Shown here: one piece after another, positions 1 to 13,300 of the stretch | How positions within the stretch are numbered: the first letter of the stretch is position 1 | Layout of the letters: the number at the start of each line of letters is the position of its first letter | The notes under the pieces: generated by a model | Databases searched by the model: none | What the model was told of the DNA's origin: nothing | Seen by the model: only the letters and a program-made list of their open reading frames with translations | Assembly: GCF_901709675.1 (NCBI RefSeq) | Contig: NC_051097.1 | Span: forward strand, 11,696,039-11,760,038 | DNA from: Syngnathus acus | Taxonomy: Eukaryota > Chordata > Actinopteri > Syngnathiformes > Syngnathidae | Direction of reading: 5' to 3' | Length of the DNA stretch: 64,000 nucleotides | Program-made: the position numbers and the translations under genes

Positions 1-1829
1 CTTCGTGAAAACGCGCGCGTTTGTGTCCGAGAAATGTTTTTATTTTCCATATTTGTCGGCGCATTCCACTTTTTCCAGAAAACATCTGTTGATTTGAAAA
101 GATTAAAGCCTCACTTGAAAGCTCTTCCTTTTCTTTTCCTACAGCAGATCAATGTTCAGATGTCATAAGAAAACACCACTCAAGTACCTGTCCAGGTACA
201 TTTGCACTTAAGTGGATTTCAATTCAAGTTGACTTCACTGGAGTGTATTTTTAGAAGTGTACAGTATTTGCTCTGAATGAAACAGGTCCACTCCGGCGCG
301 GTTCAGTGACGTCACCGGGATGGGCAGGTGGCCACGTAATGTCGGGGTGGGAGCGCTGAAAAGAGTTGCGTTGCTACGCCGTCGATTTTGGGTCATGAAG
401 AGCAGCGGGAGAAGAAAGAAGACAAGAGACAAGAAGGAAACACGTTAGCTAGCGAACTAGGTAGGTAGGACAACCTTTGTAACCAGTAGCGATGAGCTCC
501 GCTATCGGCCAAAGAGCAAAAGTTGACGCGACAAAAGTGAGGCTCGTTAGACAGGAAGTGCGCTGAGGCAACAGTAGAGGACGGGACCGCGCCGCACCGC
601 TCCAACTTGACACCGACTTTCTTTGCTTTTCCTGTGGCGCGTTGAAACCCCTTTTAGCCAACTCGCATACAATTCGCCCTTTCGCTGTGTTCGCTGCTTC
701 CTTTAGCAGCATCACTTTTTTGGTTTGAAAATGATGCGTTCGCCAACTCTCAGAATGTCGTCCAAATGACTTCTCCTCGCCAGTACATGTCATTTCATCC
801 TGTGAACGAACGAACGAACGAGCGAACTTGTGTTTTTGCCTTCACCGTTGTGTGAATTGTAGTCATTGTTATTTTGCTTAATACAAATACATGCAAATGT
901 AAGGTTTGTTCTAATTTGTCGTCCAAAGGTTTCAAAATGATGCGTTTGTGAAACCTTGGGAATCCCATCGGAATTGCTGACTCCCACTTCACATAAAATT
1001 GGTCATATTGTCTACCTTGCTATCTTTATGTTCAATGACCCTTGTCTCAATCTTGATTTCTGAGTTCCATGATTATGTATGTATAAAAGGGTTTTAATAA
1101 GGACAGTTTACGGCGCTTTATTTAGGCGTGTGTTTTTATTGGCCATCGATGCATGTTTATGAATATGTTAGCAACACCATTTCCACTTGTCGCTTTGGTA
1201 CTCGTCCCAAAGCCGTTCAATCGCGGGCGAAAGGTCATCTTGGCCTTTTCGTTTGAAAACATTCAAGATTGGCACTGATGTCATCAAGTATTTGGCTTTG
1301 CTATTTTTTTCTGCCCATGTGGACTCCGTATTTTTGTTCCCTTCTGATTGCTGTGCTTTTGTTTACGTCATAGGTGCTAATCGGCGTCGCGCAAACCAGC
1401 CCGGCTTGCGGCGGCGGGCGCTCAATGTAAGTGGTGACGAGTGACTGCGTGTCAGCGAGGTATTGAACAGCATTTGCTATTTTTTCCCCGCCGCTCCTGC
1501 TCTCCTTCAGCTGATTGACTGACCATACGCAGTGCATCTCCGCGTCGCCACCTGCTGGCCGGGAGACGCACTGTGACTAGCATGAAGGATTCTGGGTAAC
1601 TTCTGGTTTCGCCCTCTCGTCTTCTGTCACCTTCTCTTCCGCGGTGACTTTTGCTTCGTGGTGCGACCCGAGACATCAAATGTACAGCCGATGCAGTATA
1701 AAAAGTCCACACACAAAACATTTGATGTCTATGAGTTAACCACATTTGGCTTCACTGATGACTTGATAATGTTACAAACTACACGACTTGCATTTGTGTG
1801 GGTGGGTGTGTCCATTGTTGTGGACTAAC

Positions 1830-1866
<37 letters not shown>

Positions 1867-1893
1867 TTCGCGTCAGGGCCCCCCATCATCCTG
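1..1893. other. Non-coding flank upstream of marveld2
   Basis: I recognise no protein gene here. The short open frames on both strands have no similarity I can place. The stretch holds a perfect cAMP-response palindrome at 307-314, TATA-like motifs (TATAAAAG at 1082-1089 and another near 1695), and a GT microsatellite near 1830-1855 that runs up to the first coding exon. A CAG at 1874-1876, 17 bases before the marveld2 start codon, looks like a splice acceptor. A non-coding 5' exon of marveld2 probably lies somewhere in this flank, but I cannot place it. Confidence 0.5.
307..314. promoter_or_regulatory. CRE palindrome TGACGTCA
   Basis: Perfect 8-bp CREB/ATF palindrome in a locally GC-rich stretch. 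It could belong to a promoter for a gene to the left of the window or to a distal promoter of marveld2. Only the motif itself is seen; function is inferred. Confidence 0.35.
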
Positions 1894-4159
1894 ATGTTCC
1901 ATGGTGACGACTACCTAGGCCGCACTGAGCATGTCCGCCAGGCGCCTCACTACGACCAGGTCCCGCCGGGCACGTTGCCCCGGGACCAGCCCTACGAGCC
2001 TGAGCCTCTGAGCGCCCAGTCGGCGCCTTACTTTGCCCTCAGCGCCGACCCGCTCCCGCCGCCGCCCCTGCCCGACCATCCTCCCGTCGGACTCGACTAC
2101 CCGAGCGACGGGTAAGCTGGCGACGCTCGGGGCGATTTTGTGTGTGTAATTGTTTGAACTTGCCATTTGCGACGCAAGCGAGGGGACCGAGCGGGACCTG
2201 GACCCGGCCCTGGACATCAAACCGGTGCACCGCTTCATCCCGGACTCGTGGAAGAACTTCTTCCGGGCCAGCGATCGCAGCAGCAAAAAGGGGGCGTGGC
2301 CCGAGGCGCCGTCATGTAACGACAACAACAACGGCACCAGCGAGGGCGTGCGCTGCTCGCCTCCCCCCACCACCTCCGTCCCCGGGTCCTACCGGGACCC
2401 TTACGGGGGCTCGGCCGGCAGCTACAATTCGGCCAAGGAGCTCCTGGACCTGGGCGAATCGGCGTCGGCTTCGGGCCGCACCTACCGCACGGCGCTGACC
2501 TACAGCGAGCGCGTGGAGGAGTACAACCAGCGCTACGCCTACATGAAGTCCTGGGCGGGGCTGCTGAGGATTCTGGGCTGCGTGGAGCTGCTGCTGGGCG
2601 CCGCCGTCTTCGCCTGCGTCTGCGCGTACATCCACAAGGACAACGAGTGGTTCAACATGTTCGGCTACTCGTCGCCGGGCGGCGCCTACGGCGGCGGCCT
2701 CTACGGCGGCAGCGCCACCACCTACACGGGGCCCAAGACGCCCTTTGTGCTGGTGGTGGCGGGCCTGGCGTGGCTGGTGACGGTCATCATGCTGGTGCTG
2801 GGCATGACCATGTACTACCGCACCATCCTGCTGGACTCCACCTGGTGGCCGCTGACCGAGTTTGTCATCAACCTGGTGCTGGCCGTGCTCTACATGGCGG
2901 CGGGTAGGGGGCGGAGCCGAGTCCAATGCAAAATGAGCCGGCCCTCCGGATGCTAACGTGCCCTTCCTTTTGTCTGCGCAGGCATCGTGTACGTGCGCGA
3001 CACCACCCGCGGGGGCCTCTGCTCTTACCCCGTGTTCAACAACGGCATGAGCGGCGCCTTCTGCAGGACGGAAGCGGGCCAGACGGCCGCCATCATCTTC
3101 CTCTTCCTCACCATGGTCATCTACCTGATCAGCGCCGGCGTCAGCCTCAAGCTGTGGCGCCACGAAGCGGCGCGCCGATACCGCCAGAGCAACGCGCACG
3201 AGGTCCCTGCCTGCCACTTTTCTGAATCCAAACTCAATCCCAATTTCGAATGCTCACCTGATTGCACCTGACTCTTTGTTTTGTTTTGTTTTGTTTTGTT
3301 TTGTCTTCTCCCCGTTCATTCAGATGCAGCAGTCCGAGTTTGGAGCGGTTCGGTCGTTGGTGAGCGTCTCGCCCGCCCAGCAGCCGAGCGCATTTCGGCG
3401 GCCCGCTCGGTTCTCACGCGCGTCTTTTCTCACTAGCTGGTTCCCGCTAGCGCTGCGGCGGGCGCCAACCTCCCCCTGCGGGAATCCTCCCTGGCATCCG
3501 TCGGGGACGTCCCCATCGCCGTGGCCCCCAAGATCCTGCAGGGGGCGATACCGTCCGGTCACATCCCCAAGCCGGTCATCGTGCCGGACTACATCGCGTG
3601 AGTGCTTTGGAAGTGGCTTTTCCATCATCCGCTGGCAGAGTGTAACCATTTTGGCGCACAGGAAGTACCCGAGCATCCGCTCGGACGAGGAGCGCGACCA
3701 GTACCGAGCCGTGTTCAACGACCAGTACGCCGAGTACAAGGAGCTTCACGCCGACGTGCAGGCCGCCTGCAAGAAGTTTGACGAGATGGACGCCATGATG
3801 CGCAGCCTCCCGCAGCAGGCCGGCAGCCAGATGGTGACCACGCCTGACCTCTCTTTCCGCTCCCGCTTTGCCACGCCCCAACCTCTCCTTTTCTCGTCTT
3901 TTCCAGGAAGCCGAGCGCATCGGCAGAATCCTTCAGGACTTCCAGAGGAAGAAAAACGTGAGTGCGTCGCTCGCTCCTTGCCTCCCTCCCTCGAGGCGCA
4001 TCTTGCTGGCATTACATTGGTTGCTTGGCAACCCGGCAGGACCCGACCTTTCTGGAGAAAAAGGAGCGCTGCGATTACCTGAAGAACAAGCTGTCGCACA
4101 TCAAGCAGAAGATTCAGGAGTACGACAAAGCGGCCGACTGGAACGACGGCTACGGCTGA
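1894..4159 (+). CDS. marveld2: MARVEL domain-containing protein 2 (tricellulin)
   Basis: Coding exons: 1894-2111, 2179-2903, 2982-3202, 3324-3359, 3437-3597, 3662-3833, 3907-3957, 4040-4159. They sum to 567 residues (human about 558) with every phase consistent. Tricellulin is a four-pass membrane protein that seals tricellular tight junctions. The N-terminal cytosolic part has the conserved proline run [11 protein letters not shown] and the [10 protein letters not shown] motif. A MARVEL domain follows, with membrane segments starting at [53 protein letters not shown] and [18 protein letters not shown]. The C-terminal occludin/ELL coiled coil contains [20 protein letters not shown] and ends near [11 protein letters not shown]. 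Start chosen as the first Met in frame after a likely acceptor at 1876. It lies directly upstream of ocln, the same pairing as in tetrapods. The N-terminal start is the least certain part. Confidence 0.93.
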
Positions 4160-5649
4160 AGGACGTCGCGTGGATGGAGCTGCTGAATCCCAAACGTCTT
4201 CGGGCTGTCTTGCTCTTGTCTTCCGTGTTGTTTCATTGTGCTTTTTGTTCTACCATTTCACACATTTGACGCCAAACAACGATCGCAAAGCTGATTGAAA
4301 TCAGACGGCTCCGCTTCTTAACGCGCTGCCGCACGTCTCGACGCATGCTAAACGATGGCGCGGCGCGCTCATTTAAAGAAGCTAAAAACGATGCAGATGA
4401 AAACGCTGGGATAAAGCCACTTAACGTTGATGAAAACTTCTCTCCTATTTAACGTCAAAGACCAGTTTCCATCACTAGCTCCTAATCGCGATGATTGGAT
4501 TCTTTTCTGGCCTGATATGAAGCGTATGCTTTTTTTATACACCTATCCGCGATGATGTACAGAGTCTTAACACTGAATAAATCAACTTCATGGACGAGTG
4601 TGTCTTGATGATTTCTTTTTGGTCGTATGGCAAAACTTGCCGATTTGACATTGACTAACTAGGTGAGTTACGCGCCGTGACTCACTAAAGAATGTGCCTC
4701 TTCAACTCCAGCAAGAAATGGCGATTTCTTTCGATCAAATGTTTTGGTTTTCACTTCGTTACGAAAGCAGCCTGAGCAACGTACATGTCGACAATCCTTC
4801 CGCATTTGGAGGGCGTTGGAGTTGCATATATTCTCGGCTTTCACAGCGTTCATTATTTGATACGTCTTAAAAGAAGTCCAAATAAAATAGACTCGAGTGA
4901 GTGAACTTCATTTTGAACTTGAAAAAGGCATTTCAGACTTCCGTGTTTGGCGTTTCCTTGTGTGTTGAACTCAGCATTCCCCGTGACGTAAGTTGATACC
5001 TGAGTGGGCGCGGCCAGGCTGCTACCTTGTCAAGGTGTGGTTTGTTTCTTAATTTGTGTGTATTTCACTTGGAGGAGACATCTAGCCGGCCCGGCGGTGG
5101 ACAAAGTTTCGGGTGAGTGCGTCGAACTTGTCCTCCTCCTCCTCCTCCTCTATATTTGCCTGCTTGCTGTTGTTTTTGTGCCATAAACATTCCAATTGTT
5201 TCTTCTTTCTTTCTTTCGATGAAGCTGGCGTGACGGAAGCAACTATGTCTCGAAATAATTGTACTGTCAGCCAGCACAAATATGACGTTATTGTTGTTAT
5301 TGTTGAGTCTGCAAAGAAACGGTGCTTCTACCATTTCTCAGATGGTTTTAAATTGGTTACACAACTACAAATGTATCTTGATTGTTTTTATTCTTTTTGT
5401 TTGTGTTGTGCTTACACTGACAACATGGCTGCCAACTGGTTTCTGTCATGGGAAAGAATTGTTCTCCTTGCTTGACATTCTGGACGTGGAATAACGGAAT
5501 GGACATTTGAATCATGTCTTGAACTGGAAAGCGGCTTGTGTTTTAAAGCGATGTCATGGAGCCGCATTTTGGCTACAATTCAATTGTTGATGTGTTTTTG
5601 TTTTTTCGCAGAAACTCAGGCGCAGTCAAAGACGAGCGAAGAAGCAGCC
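4160..5649. other. marveld2-ocln intergenic region
   Basis: Holds the marveld2 3' UTR (about 420 bp to the polyadenylation signal at 4576) and the ocln 5' flank. A CTC-rich stretch lies near 5132-5150. The ocln coding start follows a plausible acceptor (ttttcgcag, ending at 5611), so part of this stretch is probably ocln 5' UTR intron. No other gene seen. Confidence 0.6.
4576..4581 (+). terminator. Polyadenylation signal AATAAA (marveld2)
   Basis: Canonical hexamer about 420 bp after the marveld2 stop codon, followed by a T/GT-rich stretch. Confidence 0.7.
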
Positions 5650-8600
5650 ATGTCCAACAGGCCAAACGGGAGCCCGCCTCCCTACGAGTCGGATGGCTAG
5701 TAAGTCCCAGCCGCCCGCTCTCTCAACCAACGTTACCACATTTTCTTTGAATGTGGGAAATGGAAGCTGAACCTACGGAAGCTGAACCTAACCATCCCCT
5801 CCCCTCCCCTGGCAGCAACGCCGCCCCCCAGCCGGCGTACTCGTACTACCCGGAAGACGAGTTCCAACACTTCTACCGCTGGACGTCGCCGCCGGGCGTG
5901 CTGAAGATCATGGCCATCATTGTCATCGTGCTGTGCGTGGCCATCTTTGCCTGCGTGGCCTCCACTCTGGCGTGGGACTCGCAGGGGGCGCTGTCGGGCT
6001 TCGGCGGCGGCGGCGGCATCGGCGGCTCCTATCCCGGAAGCTACGGCGGCGGCGGCAGCTTTGGCTCTTTCGGAGGCGGCGCCTACGGACCCGGCAACAA
6101 CTACGGCTACGGCAACCTGGGCGGCAACTACAACGACCCCCGCTCGGCCAAAGGCTTCATCATCGCCATGGCGGCCATCACTTTTGTGGCGGCGCTGGCC
6201 ATCTTCATCCTCCTGGCGTCCCACCAGAGCGTCTCGGAGAGCAGGAAGTTCTACCTGGCTGCGATCATCGTCTGCGCCATCTTGGCCCTGTTGATGCTGA
6301 TCGCCACCATCGTGTACCTGGTGGCCGTCAACCCCACGGCGCAGTCGCAAGGCTCGGCCTACGGCAGCCAGATCGCCGGCCTGTGCGCCCAGTACCAGCA
6401 GCCGCAGTTGTCGGGGATCGTGGTCAACCAGTACCTCTACCACTACTGCGTGGTGGAGCCACAGGAGGTGGGTTCTCTGCTGCCGCCGCCGCCGAACCTC
6501 TTCCTCGCTCGCTTTGTTCACGCCATTGTCGGATTGGCACTTTTGAGCGGCTGTGCGCACTTGTGCAACCACGGGACGGACGCTCATGTTGTTTTTTGCG
6601 CGGCGCCGGTAGGCCATCGCGGTGGTGTTTGGCTTCCTGGTGGCGGCCGCCCTCATCATCATGCTGGTGTTTGCGCTGAAGACGCGCAAGAAGATCAGCG
6701 AGTTCGGCAAGAGCAACATCTTGTGGAAGCGCGTCAAGGTGCTGGAGGACGCCGAACCGCCGCAGGACGTCGAGGCCTGGGTCAGCGCCGGCCGTCGCAA
6801 AATTCCCGTCCGCGATATACGCCGGCGCAATGTTTTGACCCGGCGCGGCGAAATACGTCAAATGCGCCGCGCCCAAATTTGGCCATCGTTAGCCCATCAT
6901 TAAGTCGTTTGATACAAGCAGAAAAAGAATCAAATGACAATTTAGCCCAGTAACTGCTAATGCGGCGGCCATGTTGGTCGGGGCGCAACTCATCAGGTGA
7001 CCTTTTGATTGTTTGCCCTCTGTGGCACACTTTGACTTGAAACCAGTGAAGAGGTTTTTGTCGAGATACAAATTGGTGGGATGTTGCCTTCCCTTCAGTG
7101 TCGTACAAACCACTGTCTGATTTTTGGTTCTCACCCAACTTCTGTGCGCAGTCAGGTTAGTGTGTGCGCAAAGCGCTTTTGGAAGCGGTCCGACCAGTTT
7201 GGCAGCGTGCAAAAGCGGATGGGGGAGGCGGGTGGGACGAGGGGGAGGCGGGATGCCTGTTGGTTTCAAGGCGTGTCGCCACGGTGACACCGACAGTTTC
7301 ATGGTGTCACATTCTCGGGGGAGAATTTTTGCACTCGCGTGCTGGAAGGTATAACAAGTTTGGAAAAGCGAGTTGTTTTCTTGGAGGTCACACGGGCTGA
7401 CGCGACGGGTCTGCGCACGCTCGTCATTCCAGCGCCGGCCGCAGCTGGCTGAAAAGAAAAGAAAAGACTAGATGAAATAGTCTGTACTCTGAAGAGCAAT
7501 TCAAACTTTCTAGATGAGGAGAAAAAAAAAAAAACCCAATTATTTCAACTCATTTGGAGTAACGTGAAGGACTTTTCAGGATGAAAGTTGCAATGTTACA
7601 AAAGGCTTTTGTTTTAGTTTGCGTATTTTAACCAGCAGGTGAACAACGTGTCTGTGCCGCCCGAGGAACTTCCCATGGCCGACTTCCCGGAGACGCTGCG
7701 CAGCTCGCGGGGTCGCCTGGACGACGACCGCAGCACCGACTACAGCAAACCTCGATACGGCTACGCGTAAGTCCGGCTGGCTCGGGATGACCGACCGCTT
7801 CTGATGGCTCTCATTGTTCTGTAATCCTGCGTCAGGCCGGTGGAGGATGAGCGGCCCGTCCGTAACGGCGTTCCTTCCAGCGCCGCCGACTCGGCCGCCC
7901 CCAGCTGGGCCGGCAGATCCAACGGGAGGCGGGGAGACCCCGACGCCGACTATGCGTCCTCGGGAGACGAGCTGGACGACGAGGACGCCGACTACTACAG
8001 GTGGGTGCCCCCCCCCATCCCCCGGTGCCCCCCCCCCCCGGCTCTCAACGCTCCGTGGTCTTCCTCAGCGAGTTCCCGCCCGTCGCCACCGAGCAGGAAC
8101 GCAACGAGTACAAGCGGGAGTTTGACCGCAACCACCACGAGTACAAAGAGCTCCAGTCCGAGCTCGACGCCATCAACGGCAAACTCAGCGACCTGGACCG
8201 ACAACTGGACGAGCTGCACAAAGGAAGCCCGCAGTACCTGGTGAGTCGGCATCTTCTGCCGTCACACAACACGTGTCAAATTCTGGCCCTGGGGAAAAGA
8301 CGCAGGAAGTCTGTCATTTAGTTGACAAAGCCACCATTTGAAAGACATCAGAAAAGGCATCATCCGAATAATGGAAGGTGACGTGTTTTCCACCAGGACG
8401 CTCTGGACGAGTACAACCGGATCAAGGACATGAAAAAGGTGAGTAGGTGTCAACAGCGATGACCAAACTTCCAACAAAGTGAAATGTGTCCGACCGACTA
8501 AGGCAAATAAGGCTGGCCTACAGCGATTCTTTCAGTCGCCACTAGAGGGTGGCCACGTGGCGCATGTTGACAATCACCGTGTTTTTAGTCTTCAGACTAT

Positions 8601-8687
8601 CGCGCCAAGAAGAGGCGAAGCAAATACCTCAAGGCCAAACTCAACCACATCAAGAAGATGGTCAGCGACTACGACCGCAGAGCCTGA
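5650..8687 (+). CDS. ocln: Occludin
   Basis: Coding exons: 5650-5699, 5816-6467, 6613-6780, 7639-7766, 7836-8000, 8069-8240, 8397-8438, 8589-8687; 491 residues (human 522). Occludin is a tight-junction tetraspan protein that regulates paracellular permeability. The family start [14 protein letters not shown] is followed by [19 protein letters not shown]. The four MARVEL membrane helices begin near [59 protein letters not shown] and [20 protein letters not shown]. The first extracellular loop is the typical Gly/Tyr-rich sequence; the second holds conserved NPTAQ and [12 protein letters not shown]. The cytosolic C-terminal coiled coil ([20 protein letters not shown] ... [13 protein letters not shown]) is the ZO-1-binding ELL domain. 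Exon 3 ends at a GTCAGC donor directly after the codon for EAW; the frame stays open into the intron, so an annotation pipeline could wrongly extend it. Downstream partner of marveld2. Confidence 0.95.
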
Positions 8688-8927
8688 GACGTGCCGCCGC
8701 CGCCGCCGTCAGAACAAATGCTCGCTCAGCCAGAACGGGTCGGCCGGCCACGTCATGGCTGCCCGAGTCTTCCTGCCAGCTATGAACTCTTTTCAAGCAA
8801 CAAGCTATATATTTGTCATGATGAATTTTTGCATGACGTTCTGCATGACAACTCGGTCCACGTGTATCGATCGGACTAGCTATTTTTAACCAATTCGTGT
8901 ACTTAAGGCTGTATTTTTTTTTATGAG

Positions 8928-8933
8928 AATAAA
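8928..8933 (+). terminator. Polyadenylation signal AATAAA (ocln)
   Basis: Canonical hexamer 241 bp after the ocln stop codon. Confidence 0.75.
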
Positions 8934-9428
8934 ATGCCAAGAAATGTTTTCATTTACTTCCCGTGCGACATTTGTAGAAACTCGGTGCCACATTGTAATG
9001 AGTGAAAGCTTTCAGTCCGTTCTTGCCAAGGTTCCTTGTTTTGACTTGTAGATATTGAAACTGTCAATTGTTTTCCTTTCAGCAATTCGAAGATCTCATT
9101 GGAGTGCTCTCACTTCCCCGCCGCCCCTGAAGGCAGCACTTTAGAGAAAATTTGGTAGGCATGTCTCTCTTGAGTAGAAAAGAAAAAGTCGTTTCAACGG
9201 CTGTGGACGGTGTCCGCGCGCGCGCGCGTCGTCGCTAAGCAGCCTAAACAGATTAGCAGCACATTGTGCGCGCGTCACATTGTGTCTCACTTGAGGTCAA
9301 TACGGGTTCGTCCTTCCGCCGCCAATCAAGGCCAGCAGACGCGCACGCGCGCACGGACAACATCTGTCTACTCGCACACGCGTCGTCGACATGTGTTTGT
9401 CCGTTCTGGCTGGCTGGCTGGCTGGATG

Positions 9429-9717
9429 CAGAGGCGTAGCCAGGAATTTTTCCAGTAGGGGCGCACGCCCACAGGAAAAAAAATCGAACATCACCCACAC
9501 CGTTCGCTGATCGCTAAAACAACATCCGGGTCCGGGAGGCAAACGGTGAATGGATAACATCGCGCACATAGAATAGCGCAAGCACATTCGCGCAAGACCG
9601 AAAGAAAAAAACGGCATGAAAATGAAGAATCGAAAAAGCTCGATTTTTTTCAACCGGGGCGCAGGGAGTCCTAACCGGGGCGCCGCCCCGGCTCGCCCCG
9701 GCTTGGCTACGCCTCTG
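9429..9717. mobile_element. Non-autonomous hAT-type MITE, 289 bp
   Basis: The element begins CAGAGGCGTAGCCA and its right end is the exact inverse, a 14-bp perfect terminal inverted repeat. It is flanked by identical 8-bp direct repeats GCTGGATG (9421-9428 and 9718-9725). An 8-bp target duplication and CA..TG ends are hallmarks of hAT superfamily insertions. There is no transposase open frame, so the element is non-autonomous. The interior ends in GGGGCG-rich sequence on both sides. Intact inverted repeats and target duplication suggest a fairly recent insertion. Confidence 0.85.
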
Positions 9718-10381
9718 GCTGGATGACTTTGAGACGGTCACGTGAACACGTTGATCTGGTGAAATGGCCACAGAGCGGATGCGTCTACTTCCCGGTGAAG
9801 TTTTTTTCTCGTTGAATTGGTCTCTGTTAACGTCTGAGTGCTCTGAATTCATCTTTGGAACGTATGAACCGAAGGGACGGATACGTGGCAAATGTCACAA
9901 AGGTCAACATGCACACTTGAAAAATGCATTTTGTGCATCAGCTGCCATGTTCGCCGTTGCTGGTCGCGACCACGCAGGACGAGCCTTTCAACCATGCAGG
10001 CACTTTCAAAGTCGCGCATGTCTGTCAGGGTTTCGGATCCCGAGTGGCGTTTTCGATCGGCGCGGCGCGGCGCGGCTCGTGCTCGCGCTCGCCTGCCGCT
10101 GTCCCTTTAAGAGGACCCTAAAGCCGATTAGCGCTCATCCCGCCTCGCTTCCCGACTTCAACAGCCCCATTTGGTACTTTTGCCGACCGAGCGGACCTCC
10201 TCTGGCCTCTCCTCCTTCGCCGTCGCTGTGCGTTGCTTCCCACGTCGGGCGCGCGGATTCCTGCCGACGGAGCCATGACGCGCGCCGGCTCCCCGGGCAG
10301 CGCGCCCTCGCCTCTCAGGCGCGCAAGTGCGAGCGAGTGAAGCGAGCGGGCGGGCGCGCGCGCGCGTCCAGGTGCGTCCAG

Positions 10382-13300
10382 ATGCAGAAGAGCGTGCGCT
10401 ACAACGAGGGCCACGCCCTGCACCTGGCGCTGGCCGCCCGCAAGGAGGGCGCCAAGCGCGGCCCGGTCAGCAAACGCAGCTCGGAGAACGTCCGCTGGAC
10501 GGATAAGTTCTTCGCGCTCTACCAGAACCTGCTCTTCTACTTCGACAACGAGCAGAGCGCGCGGCCGTCCGGCATGTACCTGCTGGAGGGATGCACCTGC
10601 GAGCGCGCCCCCGCGCCCAAAGTGGCCTCCTCGCTCGGCGGCAGCAGGGACGCCCCCGAGAAGATGCAGGTATAAGGCATCTTTCCAGCCGAGGCTGGCT
10701 ACAGGTTGGCTGGCTGGCTGGCTGGCTGGCTGGCATTCGGCGCTCGTGCACGTGTCGGGGTCAGGCTTTTCCAAATTGAAGGCTTTCTTTCGTGCTTGGC
10801 CTTGCGTGGGCTTCCGTGCGTCAGCCTGAGATGCTTAAGCGTGCTTGCGAGTTGGAGCATGGGGATTGCCATGGCTTCGGACTTTGTTGTCGACTCGTGG
10901 CGTGTTGGTTGAGTGACTTGGGCGCCCGGCAGACACGTCGAGACGAGACGAGACGAGACGAGACTCTTAGTGGAGGGGGCGCGGCCCCTCTACTTTACGC
11001 GCGTGTGCGTGTCTCATTGTTTTGGTTCATCTTCAATCCATCTGGCTGCCGGGGAAGCCGCATTAAAGCGCACAAGCTGCCTTGCTTATGTAAGAACAAC
11101 AACGCGCGCGCGCGCAAGCCTTTAAGCCTCCTGCTGGTTGGACGCTGGCACACGCTACCAAGTGTCATTCACTCGCTTATGTTACATCATTACTACATGT
11201 GTGTGTGTGCAGTACTACTTCCTGGTGATGTTCGGCCACGATGGGCAGAAGCCTCTCGAGCTTCGCACCGAGGAGGAAGCCGACTGCAATGAGTGGGTGG
11301 ACTGCATCCAGCAGGCCAGGTGAACATACGCACGCACGCACTCTGGTTCATTTCAACTTACCTGCTTTCACTCATTCGCTTGAGCTGATGAAATTAGGGG
11401 TTCAGGTCAAAAGGAACAAAGCTTGTGGAAGGAGATACAAATAGAAGGGAGAGAGGGAAATGTTATGGCCAGAGTGTGATGTAACCTAATTTTGTGAACC
11501 TTGGCGAGACGCGGCCTGTTGAATGATGCTACACGCTAGCGAATGCAAAAATCCCTTTGGAATACGAGTCGCAATGAAAGTCAAAGAAAAAGCTCGACCG
11601 GACGTGACTGTGTCGCGCGTGGGTTTGGCCAGCTACTCGGATCTGCTCCTGGAGCGCGAGATCCTGATGCAGAAGTACATCCACCTGGTCCAGATCATGG
11701 AGACCGAGAAGGTCGCAGCCAATCAGCTACGCGCGCAACTGGAGGACCAGGACAGCGAGATTGAGAGGCTCAAGGCCGAGGTACGCCGCCTCGTAGCGTT
11801 GCGCTAACGCTAGCTGCTCATTGTTCCCAACAAAGGGACTGCCAATTGCTCAATAGTGCTAATGCTGTTTGCCAAATGCTAGCCAACAGCGGTTGTGCGC
11901 GTGCTGTGTCCAGATGGTGCTGCTCAACAGGACCAAAGAGCGCCTGCAGCCCAGCCAGAACCTTGTGGACGAAGAAGACCCCGACATCAAAAAGATTAAG
12001 AAGGTCAGTTGGCGGACGGCGGCGCGGCGCGGCGTGGCGCGGCTCGCTAAGTGACGTCACGTGGCTGTCGTGTGCAGGTTCAGAGCTTCATGCGCGGCTG
12101 GCTGTGCCGGAGGAAGTGGAAGCTGATCGTCCAGGACTACATCTGCTCGCCGCACGCCGAGAGCATGCGCAAGCGCAACCACATCGTCTTCAACATGGTG
12201 GAGGCGGAGACGGAGTACGTCAACCAGCTGTCCGTGCTGGTCAACTGCTTCCTGCGCCCGCTGCGCATGGCCGCCAGCTCCAAGAAGCCGCCCGTCAGCC
12301 ACCACGACGTCAGCAGCATCTTCCTCAACAGGTGCGAGACTTGTCCAAGAGTTGTTGGGCTCGCTCGCTCGCTCACGCGCTTCTTCTTTTGGCCAGCGAG
12401 ACCATCATGTTCCTGCACCAGATCTTCCACCAGGGCCTGAATGCTCGCATGGCCAGCTGGCCCACGCTGGTCCTGGGTGAGTGACGGGCCTGGTCGCGAG
12501 CGAGCGAGCGCATCCGCCTGTCCGAACCCGCGAGCGAGCGCATCCGCCTGAACCCGCTCGTCACGCAACTCGGGCTGTGTGTCGGGCTCGCAGCGGACCT
12601 CTTCGACATCCTCCTGCCCATGCTCAACATCTACCAGGAGTTTGTGCGCAACCACCAGTACAGCCTTCAGGTCCTGGCCAACTGCAAGCAGAACCGAGAC
12701 TTCGACAAGCTGCTCAAGCAGTACGAGGCCAACGCGGCGTGCGAGGGCCGCATGCTGGAGACCTTCCTCACCTACCCCATGTTCCAGGTAGAGCAGCCCA
12801 GACCGCATCTTCTCCGGTTCCCTTCAATGCTTAGCGGATGTGTCCTTAATGTAGCCACCGCGCGTGCGCTTGCAGATCCCCCGCTACATCGTCACTCTTC
12901 ACGAGTTGCTGGCGCACACGCCGCACGAGCACGTGGAGAGGAACAGTTTGCATTTCGCCAAGTCCAAACTGGAAGAACTCTCCAAGTACAAACGTCGACG
13001 TGGTGCCGCCCGGCCGGCGGTGGGCGACAGTGACAGCGTGCGTCTGCTTTGCGCGTGTGCTCAGGATGATGCACGACGAGGTGAGCGACACGGAGAACAT
13101 CCGCAAGAACCTGGCCATCGAGAGGATGATTGTGGAGGGCTGCGACATCCTGCTGGACACCAGCCAGACTTTTGTTCGACAAGGTGGGTGCAGGCGCGCG
13201 CGTCCTGTCCCCCTGGCCGAGGCTCGAGCGGACGTCCGGTGTCCCCCGCCGGCAGGGTCGCTCATCCAGCTGCCGTCCGGGAGCGAGCGCGGCGTGCTGA

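Larger units (their letters stand above)
8688..10381. other. ocln-rasgrf2 intergenic region
   Basis: Contains the ocln 3' UTR, (CG)n and CTGG tracts, one hAT-type MITE (9429-9717) and, from about 10020, a CpG-rich stretch that looks like the rasgrf2 promoter/5' UTR. No additional gene seen. Confidence 0.55.

Noticed and set aside
5733-6830. Long minus-strand open frame (365 codons) antisense to ocln
   Set aside because: It mirrors GC-rich ocln exons and introns, has low-complexity Arg/Ala/Val composition, and resembles no protein; the plus-strand gene explains it.
6781-6903. Read-through extension of ocln exon 3
   Set aside because: The frame stays open past the GTCAGC donor, but the sequence stops resembling occludin there and resumes at 7639 ([12 protein letters not shown]), in line with family structure.
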